DNA of 64,000 bases from Acidimicrobiales bacterium (GCA_016716005.1 JADJXE010000001.1:571001-635000); one strand, 5' to 3'. Counted from the stretch's first letter, positions 15,975 through 25,833 are shown. Translations and numbers: made by a program. The notes: generated by a model not told the origin, from the sequence alone.

Positions 15975-18254
15975 ATGGCCGTCACCGCCAGCACGCCGAT
16001 CGAGCTCGTCCGGGGCGTCTACGCCACCCTCCCCGAGCGGGTGGCGAGCGCCCGTCGCCGGCTGGGCCGGCCGGTCACCCTCACCGAGAAGGTGCTGTTC
16101 AACCACCTCGGCGACCCCGAGGGCCAGGAGGTGGAGCGGGGCCGCAGCTACGCCGACTTCCACCCTGACCGCGTCGCCATGCAGGACGCCACCGCCCAGA
16201 TGGCGCTCCTGCAGTTCATGACGGCCGGGCTCCCGCGGGTGGCGGTGCCGTCGACCGTCCACTGCGATCACCTGATCCAGGCCAAGGTGGACGGTGCCGC
16301 CGACCTCCGCTTCGCGCTCGACGCGAACTCCGAGGTCTACGCGTTCCTGCAGGCCGTGTCGGCCCGGTACGGCATCGGCTTCTGGAAGCCGGGCTCGGGG
16401 ATCATCCACCAGGTCGTGCTGGAGAACTACGCCTTCCCCGGCGGCATGATGATCGGCACCGACAGCCACACGCCCAACGCCGGCGGCCTGGGGATGGTGG
16501 CGATCGGCGTGGGCGGTGCCGACGCCGTCGACGTGATGACGGGGTTCCCCTTCAACGTCCGCTGGCCCACGGTGATCGGCGTCCACCTCACCGGCGAGCT
16601 GTCCGGCTGGGTGGCGCCGAAGGACGTCATCCTGAAGGTCGCCGAGGTGCTCACCGTGAAGGGCGGCACGGGCGCCGTCGTGGAGTACCTCGGCCCCGGC
16701 GCCGACTCGCTCTCGGCCACGGGCAAGGGCACGATCTGCAACATGGGCGCCGAGATCGGCGCGACCACCTCGATCTTCCCCTTCGACGGCCACATGGCCG
16801 ACTACCTGCGCTCGACCGGCCGCGAGGCCATCGCCGACGCGGCCACGGCCGTGGCGGCCCACCTCCGCGCCGACCCCGAGGTCGAGGCCGACCCGGCCCG
16901 CTTCTACGACCAGGTGATCGAGATCGACCTGTCCACGCTGGAGCCCCTGATCAACGGCCCGGCCACCCCGGACCTGGCCCACAGGGTGAGCGAGGTGGGC
17001 GCCGCCGCCCGCGCCAACGGGTGGCCGGTCGAGATCTCGGCCGCGCTCATCGGCTCGTGCACCAACTCGTCGTACGAGGACATCACCCGCGCCGCGTCGA
17101 TCGCCCGCCAGGCCTCGGCCAAGGGCCTGCGGGCCCGCACGGCCCTGCTGGTCACCCCGGGCTCCGAGCAGGTGCGCGCCACCATCGAGCGCGACGGCCT
17201 GCTCGCCGACCTCGAGGCCATCGGCGCGACCGTGCTGGCCAACGCCTGCGGGCCGTGCATCGGCCAGTGGGAGCGCACCGACGTCGATCCGTCCACGAAG
17301 AACACGATCGTCAACTCCTTCAACCGCAACTTCCCGAAGCGCAACGACGGCAACGCCAACACGCTGGCCTTCGTGACCTCCCCCGACACGGTGGTGGCCC
17401 TCGCCCTGGCCGGCACCCTCGACTTCGACCCGGCCCGCGGCACCCTCACCAACGAGGCCGGCGAGGAGGTGCGCCTCGATCCCCCCGTGGGCGAGATGCT
17501 GCCGGCTCGCGGGTTCGACCCCGGCCAGAGCGGCTTCGTGGCCCCGCCGGCCGACGGCTCCACCATCACGGTCGGCGTCGACCCGGCCAGCGACCGCCTG
17601 CAGCTGCTGGAGCCCTTCCCCGCCTGGGACGGCCGCGACTACGTGGAGCTGCCCGTGCTCATGAAGGCACGGGGCAAGTGCACCACCGACCACATCTCGG
17701 CCGCCGGGCCCTGGCTCCGCTATCGCGGCCACCTCGAGAACATCAGCGGCAACCTGTTCCTCGGCGCGGTGAACGCCTTCACGGGGGCCACCGGCGAGGG
17801 CAAGGACCAGACCGACGGCCGGACCCGCCCGTACCCGGAGATCGCCAAGCGCTACGCCGAGGCCGGCATCGGCTGGGTGGCGGTGGGCGACGAGAACTAC
17901 GGCGAGGGCTCCTCGCGGGAGCACGCGGCCATGGAGCCCCGCTATCGCAACGGGAAGGTGATCCTGGCCCGATCGTTCGCCCGCATCCACGAGACGAACC
18001 TGAAGAAGCAGGGGATGCTCCCGCTCACCTTCGCCGATCCGGCCACCTACGACCTGATCGCCGAGGACGACCGGATCTCGATCCTGGGCCTGGCCGACCT
18101 CACCCCCGACGCTGCGGTGCAGGGCCGCATCCACCGGCCCGACGGCACGACCGTCGACTTCCGGTGCGCCCACACCTTCTCGCCCGACCAGCTGGCGTGG
18201 TTCCGGGCCGGGAGCGCCCTCAACATCATCCGTGCCCGCCAGCACCTGGGCTGA
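15975..18254 (+). CDS. acn: Aconitate hydratase, mitochondrial-type
   Basis: A 759-residue aconitase interconverting citrate and isocitrate. The 4Fe-4S ligands are C362 (GSCTNSSYED), C425 and C428 (ACGPCIGQW); HCDHLIQA and TDSHTPNAGG are substrate-site motifs. The length and blocks such as KGTICNMGAEIGATTSIFPF resemble the mitochondrial aconitase subfamily rather than the ~900-residue AcnA/IRP type common in actinobacteria; this assignment is from memory of the families. The ATG at 15975 has AGGGGG upstream; frames extending further upstream read through the divergent GntR gene and were rejected. Citrate synthase and two isocitrate dehydrogenases lie within 10 kb. Confidence 0.95.
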   Translation: MAVTASTPIELVRGVYATLPERVASARRRLGRPVTLTEKVLFNHLGDPEGQEVERGRSYADFHPDRVAMQDATAQMALLQFMTAGLPRVAVPSTVHCDHLIQAKVDGAADLRFALDANSEVYAFLQAVSARYGIGFWKPGSGIIHQVVLENYAFPGGMMIGTDSHTPNAGGLGMVAIGVGGADAVDVMTGFPFNVRWPTVIGVHLTGELSGWVAPKDVILKVAEVLTVKGGTGAVVEYLGPGADSLSATGKGTICNMGAEIGATTSIFPFDGHMADYLRSTGREAIADAATAVAAHLRADPEVEADPARFYDQVIEIDLSTLEPLINGPATPDLAHRVSEVGAAARANGWPVEISAALIGSCTNSSYEDITRAASIARQASAKGLRARTALLVTPGSEQVRATIERDGLLADLEAIGATVLANACGPCIGQWERTDVDPSTKNTIVNSFNRNFPKRNDGNANTLAFVTSPDTVVALALAGTLDFDPARGTLTNEAGEEVRLDPPVGEMLPARGFDPGQSGFVAPPADGSTITVGVDPASDRLQLLEPFPAWDGRDYVELPVLMKARGKCTTDHISAAGPWLRYRGHLENISGNLFLGAVNAFTGATGEGKDQTDGRTRPYPEIAKRYAEAGIGWVAVGDENYGEGSSREHAAMEPRYRNGKVILARSFARIHETNLKKQGMLPLTFADPATYDLIAEDDRISILGLADLTPDAAVQGRIHRPDGTTVDFRCAHTFSPDQLAWFRAGSALNIIRARQHLG

Positions 18255-18298
18255 CGGGCACGGCCGGGCCGCCGGAGGGACTGATCAGTCGGTGCCCG
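18255..18298. terminator. Hairpin region between convergent genes
   Basis: An outer stem CGGGCAC (18255-18261) pairs with GTGCCCG (18292-18298). Inside it is a perfect 12-bp palindrome GACTGATCAGTC (18279-18290). It spans the 30-nt convergent gap and the end of the HAD-PlsC gene, so it may stop transcription from both sides. No U-tract is present. Confidence 0.35.
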
Positions 18299-19706
18299 GG
18301 CGGCGGGTGTCCTCGGCCTCGGGGTCGCCCCGGTAGCCGGGGGGGAACGTGCGCAGGAGCTCCTCGGGCGAGGGGTCACGGCGCACCCTGGCCGCCGCGG
18401 GCAGCAGGTCGACGATGGCCGACATGATCCGCTGGGTGTCGGCCTCCGGGTCGTCGTGGGCCAGCTCGACCGCCCGGCCCACCCGGGCCGTCACCAACGG
18501 CGGGTTGGCGACGTTCAGCACGTTGGGGAGCCGGGAGCTGCGGGGCCAGACCCGCTCGGTGCCCCACAGCCCCAGCGGGATCACCGGCGCCCCGGTCAGG
18601 GCGGCCAGCCGGGCGGCGCCCCACCGACCCTTCAGGACCGGGTCGAAGAAGGCTCGGCCCCGAGGGATGGTGCCCTGCGGCATGAGCGTGACCACCTCGC
18701 CGGCCTGCAGCGCGGCGGCCGCCTCGCGGAGCGGCTCGTCCGAACCGCTCGCCCGCTCGACCCGGATGCCCCCGAAGGCCCGGGCCAGGGCGCCGACCAG
18801 CGGCGCGTCGAACACCTCCTTCTTCCCCAGGAAGCGTGCCGGCCGCCCGCGCTTGGCCAGCACCAGGCTCATCACGGTGGCGTCGAAGTAGCTGCGGTGG
18901 TTGCCGCAGACGATGGCCGGTCCCTCGGACGGGATGTTCTCGACGCCCGAGATGTCGAAGCGGGCGTAGGGCACCAGCTCGGGCCGGGCGAACAGCTGGG
19001 CCACCTGCTGCGGCTCGACCCCGAGCAGCTTGGGCACGCCGGGGGGCACGTCGAGGTGGAGCACCGGCCACCGGCGGGCCGCGGCCACCAGCAGCAGGCG
19101 GGGGTCGGGGTTCACCACCGTGGGATGGGCCACCGCGCCCAGGAGCGGCACGTCGTAGACGCTGTCGGAGTAGGCCCAGCTGGCGGCCACGTCGACCCCG
19201 CGGTCGGCCGCCCACTGGCGCACCGCGGCCAGCTTGCCCATGCCCCACACGAAGGGCCCGGTGATGGTGCCGTCGTAGGTGCCGTCGGCGTCGACGCCGT
19301 ACCGGGTGGCGATCACGTCGTCGAGGCCGAGGGCCTCGGCGAACGGCGCGATCAGGTCGTAGGGCGTGGTGGTGGCCAGGACGAGCAGGCGCCCTTCCCG
19401 GCGATGCTCGTCGAGCAGCGGCGGCGCGAACGGTGCCACCAGACCGAGCAGGGTGTCGGCTGCGGGCCGGGCCGCGGCCTGCACCGCGCTGCGGGCCAGG
19501 CCCTTGGCCACACGGGGGCCCTGGCGGGCGAGGAGCATGCTCGGCGCCGTCTCCCCGTACACGTCGTAGATCTTGTAGAGGAGGCCCTGCCCGGGCAGCG
19601 AGCGCGTCACCAGCCCGGCGGCCTGCAGCGCCGCCCCCAGCGCCGGCCCGCTCGGGCCCCGCAGCAGGGTGCGATCGAGGTCGAGGAAGACGGCGGTGCG
19701 GGCCAT
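18285..19706 (-). CDS. HAD-IB phosphatase / PlsC acyltransferase fusion
   Basis: A 473-residue two-domain protein. The N-terminal HAD-IB domain (about 1-215) has FLDLDRTLL with both aspartates and AYSDSVYDVPLL as the Mg-binding motif. The C-terminal LPLAT domain (about 245-440) has GNHRSYFDA (HX4D) and MPQGTIPRG in place of FPEGTR. The arrangement matches mycobacterial PlsC-like bifunctional proteins such as Rv2483c. A role in making phosphatidic acid or another glycerolipid is likely, but the phosphatase substrate is not known. A TAGGTT box 6 nt before the ATG suggests a leaderless transcript. A 6C-like RNA ends about 35 nt upstream on the same strand. Confidence 0.87.
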   Translation of the reverse strand: MARTAVFLDLDRTLLRGPSGPALGAALQAAGLVTRSLPGQGLLYKIYDVYGETAPSMLLARQGPRVAKGLARSAVQAAARPAADTLLGLVAPFAPPLLDEHRREGRLLVLATTTPYDLIAPFAEALGLDDVIATRYGVDADGTYDGTITGPFVWGMGKLAAVRQWAADRGVDVAASWAYSDSVYDVPLLGAVAHPTVVNPDPRLLLVAAARRWPVLHLDVPPGVPKLLGVEPQQVAQLFARPELVPYARFDISGVENIPSEGPAIVCGNHRSYFDATVMSLVLAKRGRPARFLGKKEVFDAPLVGALARAFGGIRVERASGSDEPLREAAAALQAGEVVTLMPQGTIPRGRAFFDPVLKGRWGAARLAALTGAPVIPLGLWGTERVWPRSSRLPNVLNVANPPLVTARVGRAVELAHDDPEADTQRIMSAIVDLLPAAARVRRDPSPEELLRTFPPGYRGDPEAEDTRRPGTD

Positions 19707-19712
19707 CCCGGA

Positions 19713-19718
19713 AACCTA
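19713..19718 (-). promoter_or_regulatory. -10 box of the HAD-PlsC gene (leaderless)
   Basis: TAGGTT on the minus strand lies 6 nt before the ATG, so the transcript would begin at or next to the start codon. This gives the gene its own promoter just past the 6C RNA terminator. Confidence 0.45.
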
Positions 19719-19741
19719 CCGCCGGGCCGGATGCGGCGGGG

Positions 19742-19781
19742 AAAAGAGAAGGGGCCGGCCTGGGGGGTAGGCCGGCCCCTT
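19742..19781 (-). terminator. Intrinsic terminator of the 6C-type RNA
   Basis: A perfect 13-bp stem (19769-19781 with 19749-19761) with the 7-nt loop ACCCCCC is followed on the minus strand by CTCTTTT. It is the only hairpin I found in the window with a clear T-run, so it is a convincing Rho-independent terminator. Confidence 0.85.
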
Positions 19782-19867
19782 CGCACGCGAGCCGAAGACT
19801 CGGAGGGGGGATCCGTTCTTCGAGGCTCTGTCGAGGCGGCCAGTTGGGGGACGGCCACCTCGAGGGC
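19742..19867 (-). ncRNA. 6C-type small RNA (Actinobacteria)
   Basis: An untranslated minus-strand segment of about 126 nt with its own promoter and terminator. One hairpin, CGAAGA/TCTTCG plus CGGA/TCCG (plus-strand 19793-19822), has six cytosines in its loop. The terminator hairpin also has a six-C loop. A 5' hairpin (19833-19841 with 19853-19861) has a five-C loop. C-rich loops of this kind define the 6C RNA of actinobacteria, known from Streptomyces and Mycobacterium, where it also lies near a HAD-family gene. The ends are inferred from the -10 box and the T-run. A covariance-model search would settle it. Confidence 0.75.
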
Positions 19868-19873
19868 TCCCCC

Positions 19874-19902
19874 AGTATGGCGACGCCATGTTCATCGTTC
19901 AA
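19874..19902 (-). promoter_or_regulatory. Promoter of the 6C-type RNA
   Basis: On the minus strand TTGAAC (plus 19897-19902) and CATACT (plus 19874-19879) are separated by 17 nt, placing the start near 19867. The same stretch holds CATCG ... CGATG half-sites with a 16-nt gap that could serve the divergent LysR gene. Confidence 0.5.
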
Positions 19903-19937
19903 ACAGTTATCAGCGATGGATGCCATCATGGAGGGCG

Positions 19938-20900
19938 ATGGATCTCCGCCAGCTCGCCGCCCTCGTCGCCGTGGCCGACTGCGGCACCTTCTCGGCCGCG
20001 GCCAAGACCCTCCACACCGTGCAGTCGAACGTCTCCACCCACGTCGCCCACCTCGAGCGGGAGCTCGGGGTCGTCCTGGTCGACCGCACCGGCGGCCGCC
20101 TGACCCCGGAGGGCGAGGCCGTCGTGCGCCGGGCCCGCCGCATCCAGCACGAGCTCGACGCCCTGGCCGCCGACGTGGCGTCGGTCGGCACCGAGGTGGC
20201 CGGCAGCGCCCGGCTGGGCGTCATCGGCACGACCGCCCGGTGGCTGGTGCCCCCGCTGCTCGGGGCCGTGCGCGCCGCCCATCCCCGGGTGCACCCCGTG
20301 GTGCTCGAGGCCTCCACCACGTCCCTCGTCCCCCAGCTGCTCTCGGGCCAGCTCGACCTGGCGGTGGTGAACCTGCCGCTCGACGACCCCGATCTGGCCG
20401 TCGAGGCGCTGTTCGACGAGGACCTCCTCGTGGTCGCTCCGCTCGGGCATGCGCTGGCCGAGCGGCCGGAGGTGACCATGGCCGAGCTGGCCGAGCACCC
20501 ACTGCTCCTCGGGCCGCCCGGCACCGCCTTCCGGGACGACCTCGACGTCGAGGCCGCCCGTGCCGGGGTGCGCCTGCAGGCCCAGGCCGAGATCGACGGC
20601 GTGCGCCTCATCGCTTCCCTCGCCTTCAGCGGGTTCGGGGCTGCGGTGCTGCCGGCCACCGCCGTGCCGGTCGTGGTCGACGGGCCATGGCGCCCGGTCG
20701 GCCTGGCCGGTGTCCCGTACCGCCACGTGGGCCTCGCCCGCCGGCGCCGCGGGCTCCCGTCCACCCCGGCCCGGGCGGTGCGCGACGTGCTGCGGAAGGT
20801 GGTCGCGTCCCGGGCCGGGGACCAGCCCGGCGTGCACCTCGTCGAACCCGTCGACGAGGAGCACCACGGCGGCGAGCACTCGCCCGGCACCCCGCAGTGA
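19938..20900 (+). CDS. LysR-family transcriptional regulator
   Basis: A 320-residue LysR-type regulator. The N-terminal winged helix (about 1-60, MDLRQLAALVAVADCGTFSA then QSNVSTHVAHLERELGVVL) is canonical and fixes the ATG at 19938. The C-terminal substrate-binding-like co-inducer domain spans about 90-290. The last ~20 residues are charged and His-rich (HLVEPVDEEHHGGEHSPG), which is unusual for the family and could bind metal. It is divergent from the 6C RNA and HAD-PlsC gene and upstream of citrate synthase on the same strand (153-nt gap). Targets and inducer are unknown. Confidence 0.9.
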   Translation: MDLRQLAALVAVADCGTFSAAAKTLHTVQSNVSTHVAHLERELGVVLVDRTGGRLTPEGEAVVRRARRIQHELDALAADVASVGTEVAGSARLGVIGTTARWLVPPLLGAVRAAHPRVHPVVLEASTTSLVPQLLSGQLDLAVVNLPLDDPDLAVEALFDEDLLVVAPLGHALAERPEVTMAELAEHPLLLGPPGTAFRDDLDVEAARAGVRLQAQAEIDGVRLIASLAFSGFGAAVLPATAVPVVVDGPWRPVGLAGVPYRHVGLARRRRGLPSTPARAVRDVLRKVVASRAGDQPGVHLVEPVDEEHHGGEHSPGTPQ

Positions 20901-21009
20901 CGCCACGGGGATGCGCGCTCCCCTCCGTCCACGCGCACGACGACCCGCCCCTCCGACCCCACCCGGAGGCCCGCCGGGGCCCACGGCGAGCGCGGTGGCG
21001 GGGCACCGG

Positions 21010-21015
21010 TAGGCT
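21010..21015 (+). promoter_or_regulatory. Candidate -10 box of citrate synthase
   Basis: TAGGCT at 21010-21015 would start a transcript near 21022, leaving about 32 nt of leader that contains the GGAGG ribosome-binding site at 21045-21049, four bases before the GTG start. Confidence 0.4.
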
Positions 21016-21053
21016 CACAGCGCTTCGGGGGACGTCGAAGGATCGGAGGCTCG

Positions 21054-22325
<1,272 letters not shown>

Positions 22326-22351
22326 CCGGGGCCGACCCGGCGCCGCCGACG

Positions 22352-23326
22352 TCAACCCACGTCGAGCAGGATCTTCCCCACGTTGGCGTTGGCCTCCATC
22401 CGCTCGTGCGCGGCCGCGACCTCGTCCAGCGGGAACCGGCTGTCGATCACCGGCCGAAGCCGCCCGGCCGCGAACAGCGGGAGCACCTCCCGGGCGAAGC
22501 GCCGGGTCACGGCGATCTTCTCCTCGATCGGCCGGGCCCGCAGCACCGTCCCGGTGATGGTCGCCCGCTTGGGCAGGAGCGTCCCGAGGGAGAAGGTGGC
22601 CTGGCCGCCCCCCATCACCCCCACCTGCACGATGCGCCCCTGCACCGCCAGCGCGGCCACGTTGCGCTGCAGCTCGTCGCCGCCGACCACGTCGAGCACG
22701 ACGTCGACGCCCCCGGGGAACGCGTCGAGCACGGCACCCAGCCAGTCGGCCGGGCTGCGCTCCACGGCCAGGTCGGCCCCGAGCCGGCGGCACGCCTCCA
22801 GCTTGCCCGCCGACGCGGTCACCACGACCGTCGCGCCGAGGGCGCTGGCAACCTGGATGGCGGCCGTGCCCACACCCGACGCGCCGGCGTGCACCAGCGC
22901 CACCCGCCCCTGCGTCAGCCCGCCCTGCAGCACCAGCGCGTCCCAGGCGGTGATGAACCCCTCGGGCACGGCCGCGGCGTCGGCGAGGCCGAGGGCGGGC
23001 GGCACCCGCAGCAGCTGGCGCTCGTGCACCGCGAGCAGCTCGGCATAGGCGCCACCCCCCACGATGCCCATCACCTCGTCGCCCACCGCCGCCTCGCGCG
23101 CCCGGTCGCCGAGCGCGACGACGCGGCCCGCGAACTCCAGCCCCGGGATCTCGAACGGCATCGGCGGTCCCGGGTAGAGGCCCATCCGCTGCAGCAGGTC
23201 GGCCCGGTTCACCGCGGTGGCGGTCACCGCCACCACGACCTCCTCTGGACCCGGCACCGGATCGGGCACGTCGCGCCGCGTGAGCACCTCCGGTCCTCCG
23301 TGCTGCTCCAGGACGACAGCGCGCAT
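22352..23326 (-). CDS. NADPH:quinone oxidoreductase family protein (zinc-independent MDR)
   Basis: A 324-residue quinone oxidoreductase-like protein of the MDR superfamily. NRADLLQRMGLYPGPP is typical of the QOR/PIG3 group, and the nucleotide-binding motif is VHAGASGVGTAAIQVA. The catalytic and structural zinc cysteines of alcohol dehydrogenases are absent. The ATG at 23326 follows a GGAGGT element. The reaction is likely NADPH-dependent reduction of quinones or enones; the true substrate is unknown. It is divergent from the isocitrate dehydrogenase gene, with back-to-back -10 boxes in the 100-nt gap. Confidence 0.9.
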   Translation of the reverse strand: MRAVVLEQHGGPEVLTRRDVPDPVPGPEEVVVAVTATAVNRADLLQRMGLYPGPPMPFEIPGLEFAGRVVALGDRAREAAVGDEVMGIVGGGAYAELLAVHERQLLRVPPALGLADAAAVPEGFITAWDALVLQGGLTQGRVALVHAGASGVGTAAIQVASALGATVVVTASAGKLEACRRLGADLAVERSPADWLGAVLDAFPGGVDVVLDVVGGDELQRNVAALAVQGRIVQVGVMGGGQATFSLGTLLPKRATITGTVLRARPIEEKIAVTRRFAREVLPLFAAGRLRPVIDSRFPLDEVAAAHERMEANANVGKILLDVG

Positions 23327-23364
23327 GCACGACCTCCACGGTGGACACCGACGAACCGACCAGC

Positions 23365-23380
23365 AGCGTAGGCGTAGGGT
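23365..23380. promoter_or_regulatory. Back-to-back -10 boxes between QOR and icd genes
   Basis: TACGCT on the minus strand (plus 23365-23370) fits the quinone oxidoreductase gene, and TAGGGT on the plus strand (23375-23380) fits icd. The two promoters would face away from each other with only 4 bp between the boxes, so they may compete or be co-regulated. Confidence 0.4.
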
Positions 23381-23426
23381 TGGCGGACCACCCCGCCGAG
23401 GGGACGCCGACGAGCGAGGTACCCAG

Positions 23427-24623
23427 ATGCCCGGGAAGATCACCATCGATGCGGGCGGCGAGCTGGTCGTGCCCGACGAGCCGATCATCCCGTTCATCGA
23501 GGGTGACGGCACGGGCATCGACATCTGGCCCGCCGCCAGGCTCGTGCTCGACGCCGCGGCCGCCAAGCACGGCAAGACCATCGCCTGGATGGAGGTCCTG
23601 GCCGGCCAGAAGGCGTTCGACCGGACCGGCTCGTGGCTGCCCGACGAGACCGTCGGGACCTTCCGCGAGTACCTCATCGGGATCAAGGGACCGCTCACCA
23701 CGCCCATCGGTGGCGGGATCCGCTCCCTCAACGTGGCCCTCCGCCAGATCCTCGACCTGTACGTCTGCCTGCGCCCGGTGCGGTGGTTCCCCGGGGTCCC
23801 CTCACCGGTGAGGCACCCCGAGCTGGTGGACATGGTGATCTTCCGGGAGAACACCGAGGACGTGTACGCGGGCTTCGAGGTCGAGGCCTACTCCCCCGAG
23901 GCCGCCAAGCTGCTCGACTTCTGCAAGCGGGAGTACGGCTGGGACATCCGCCCCGACTCGGGCATCGGCCTCAAGCCCATCTCGGAGTTCGCCTCCAAGC
24001 GCCTGGTCCGGGCGGCCATCGCCTACGCGCTCCGCAAGGGCCGCCGCAGCGTCACGCTCGTCCACAAGGGCAACATCATGAAGTTCACCTCCGGCGCCTT
24101 CCGGAAGTGGGGCTACGAGCTCGTCCGCGAGGAGTTCGCCGACGTGGCCGTGGGCTGGGACGACTGCGGGGGCGACCCGGGCGACAAGCTCCTGGTGAAG
24201 GACTCGATCGCCGACATCACCCTGCAGCAGGTGCTCACCCGGCCCTCGGAGTTCGACGTGATCGCAACACCGAACCTCAACGGCGACTACCTGTCCGACG
24301 CCCTGGCCGCCCAGGTGGGCGGCATCGGCATCGCCCCCGGCGCCAACATCAACTACGTCACCGGTCACGGGATCTTCGAGGCCACGCACGGCACGGCCCC
24401 CAAGTACGCCGGTCAGGACAAGGTGAACCCGGGCTCGGTCATCCTGTCGGGCGTGCTCATGTTCGAGCACCTGGGCTGGCAGGGCGCGGCCGACGACATC
24501 GTGAAGGCCCTCGAGGCCACCATCGCGGACAGGATCGTCACCTACGACTTCGCCCGCCTCATGGACGGCGCCACCGAGGTGCGCTGCTCGGAGTTCGCCG
24601 CCGCCATCGTCGAGCGGCTCTGA
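23427..24623 (+). CDS. icd: Isocitrate dehydrogenase (NADP+), E. coli-type
   Basis: A 398-residue NADP-dependent isocitrate dehydrogenase. IPFIEGDGTGIDIW is the N-terminal family signature, GGIRSLNVALRQ carries the substrate-binding Ser and Arg, and NLNGDYLSDA is the metal-binding block. GTAPKYAGQDKVNPGS contains Lys-Tyr residues expected for NADP preference. The length is close to that of the E. coli enzyme. The ATG at 23427 was chosen over upstream in-frame codons because family similarity begins there. A second, different isocitrate dehydrogenase is encoded 1.3 kb downstream. Confidence 0.94.
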   Translation: MPGKITIDAGGELVVPDEPIIPFIEGDGTGIDIWPAARLVLDAAAAKHGKTIAWMEVLAGQKAFDRTGSWLPDETVGTFREYLIGIKGPLTTPIGGGIRSLNVALRQILDLYVCLRPVRWFPGVPSPVRHPELVDMVIFRENTEDVYAGFEVEAYSPEAAKLLDFCKREYGWDIRPDSGIGLKPISEFASKRLVRAAIAYALRKGRRSVTLVHKGNIMKFTSGAFRKWGYELVREEFADVAVGWDDCGGDPGDKLLVKDSIADITLQQVLTRPSEFDVIATPNLNGDYLSDALAAQVGGIGIAPGANINYVTGHGIFEATHGTAPKYAGQDKVNPGSVILSGVLMFEHLGWQGAADDIVKALEATIADRIVTYDFARLMDGATEVRCSEFAAAIVERL

Positions 24624-24657
24624 CCGCCGGCCGGTCGCACCGGGCCCCCGTCGGAAG

Positions 24658-25476
24658 GTGAACCTGGTCGCCCTCGCCGGGCTGGCCGCCCTGACGGGCG
24701 GGGTCGGGGCCCTGGGCGGGCTGGGCGGAGCCGTGCTCCTGGTGCCGCTGCTCGTGCTGTCGGGCACGCCGGTGTCGGAGGCGGCGCCGCTGGGCATGCT
24801 CTCGGTGGCGGCCGGAGCGTTGGCTGCCGGCGCGCCCCAGCTGCGCGAGGGCACCGTCCACCACCGCCTCGGGGTCACGGTGGAGGTGGCCGCCAGCGCG
24901 GGCACCTTCGCCGGCGCGCTCGCGTCCGGGGCGATCTCCTCGACGGTGCTGGCCCGCCTGCTCGCGGTGGTGGCGCTGGGCTCGGCCCTCAGCGGCTTCC
25001 TCCGCAAGGGGATCCGCAACCTCCCCGACGACACCTTCGCGGGCGAGCTGCCGGGCGAGTGGCCGGGCAGCCTGGGCGGCACGTACCGCCTCGGCGACGA
25101 CACCGTCCCGTACCAGGCCCGCCGGCTCGCGCTGGGGCTCCCCGCCATGGTCGGGGCCGGGATCGTGTCCGGGCTGTCGGGAGTGGGCGGCGGCTTCCTG
25201 AAGACGCCGGTGATGTCGGAGATCATGCGGGTGCCCGTGAAGGTCGCGGCGGCCACCACCACCTTCACCGTCGGGGTGACCGCCGCGGCCGGGCTCATCG
25301 TCTACACGACCCAGGGACGCATCGACACCGAGTCGGGCGCGGCCGTGGTGCTGGGCGGGCTCCTCGGCGGCACGATCGGCGCCCGTCTCCAGGGGGTCCT
25401 GCGACCCACGGCGGTGCGCAAGGTCCTGAGCGCGGTCCTGGTCGTGGTGGCCGGGATCCTCCTGGTTCGGGGTTGA
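24658..25476 (+). CDS. TauE/SafE family (TSUP) membrane transporter
   Basis: A 272-residue integral membrane protein with the two-half repeat of the TSUP/TauE-SafE family. Each half contains a Gly-rich motif (GGVGALGGLGGAVLLVPLL near the N terminus, GLSGVGGGFLKTPVM in the middle) and about eight helices in all. Family members export sulfite, sulfoacetate or other organosulfur anions; the substrate here is not evident. The GTG start is 34 nt after icd. The next gene, a DUF1634-type protein, begins 5 nt after the stop, and that pairing is common for this family. Confidence 0.85.
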   Translation: MNLVALAGLAALTGGVGALGGLGGAVLLVPLLVLSGTPVSEAAPLGMLSVAAGALAAGAPQLREGTVHHRLGVTVEVAASAGTFAGALASGAISSTVLARLLAVVALGSALSGFLRKGIRNLPDDTFAGELPGEWPGSLGGTYRLGDDTVPYQARRLALGLPAMVGAGIVSGLSGVGGGFLKTPVMSEIMRVPVKVAAATTTFTVGVTAAAGLIVYTTQGRIDTESGAAVVLGGLLGGTIGARLQGVLRPTAVRKVLSAVLVVVAGILLVRG

Positions 25477-25481
25477 GCGGG

Positions 25482-25808
25482 ATGCCGGCCGACGCCGCAC
25501 CCGGCGGTCCGGCTCGCGGACACGTCCCGCACCCGTGGTGGCCGCACCGCCAGGCCGCGCTGGCCGGGGCCGGGCGCGTCGCCGTGGTGGCGGTGTCGGT
25601 CGCGGCCGCCCTCGCCACGCTGCTCCCCGACGAGGCCGGATCGGCCGCCGGCGCGCTGATGGTGGGCCTGCTCGTGGCCGCGCCCCTGGTCCGGGTGGCC
25701 TGGCTGGGGATCCGGTGGGCCCGCAAGGGCGACTGGCGCTTCGCGTTGGTGGCCGCCGGGCTCCTGGCCGTGGTCGCGACCGGCACGGTGGTGGCGCTGG
25801 TGCGCTGA
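25482..25808 (+). CDS. DUF1634-like membrane protein
   Basis: A 108-residue protein with three predicted membrane helices (about 33-50, 57-75 and 86-106). The segment ALMVGLLVAAPLVRVAW followed by a basic ARKGDWRFALVA loop fits the DUF1634 pattern. DUF1634 proteins usually sit next to TauE/SafE transporters and probably form a partner subunit; the function is not established. The ATG is 5 nt after the transporter stop, so the two are co-translated from one transcript. A strong promoter for the next gene follows within 30 nt. Confidence 0.7.
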   Translation: MPADAAPGGPARGHVPHPWWPHRQAALAGAGRVAVVAVSVAAALATLLPDEAGSAAGALMVGLLVAAPLVRVAWLGIRWARKGDWRFALVAAGLLAVVATGTVVALVR

Positions 25809-25833
25809 GCCCCCGGGCGGCGAACAGCGTTCG

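Noticed and set aside
15921..18245. 774-codon open frame on the minus strand
   Set aside because: It lies opposite aconitase and has the composition of a GC-driven shadow frame, with no recognisable motif.
19920..19930. Earlier ATG codons for the LysR gene at 19920 and 19928
   Set aside because: The ATG at 19928 is out of frame. The one at 19920 adds six residues before the canonical MDLRQL start of LysR proteins.
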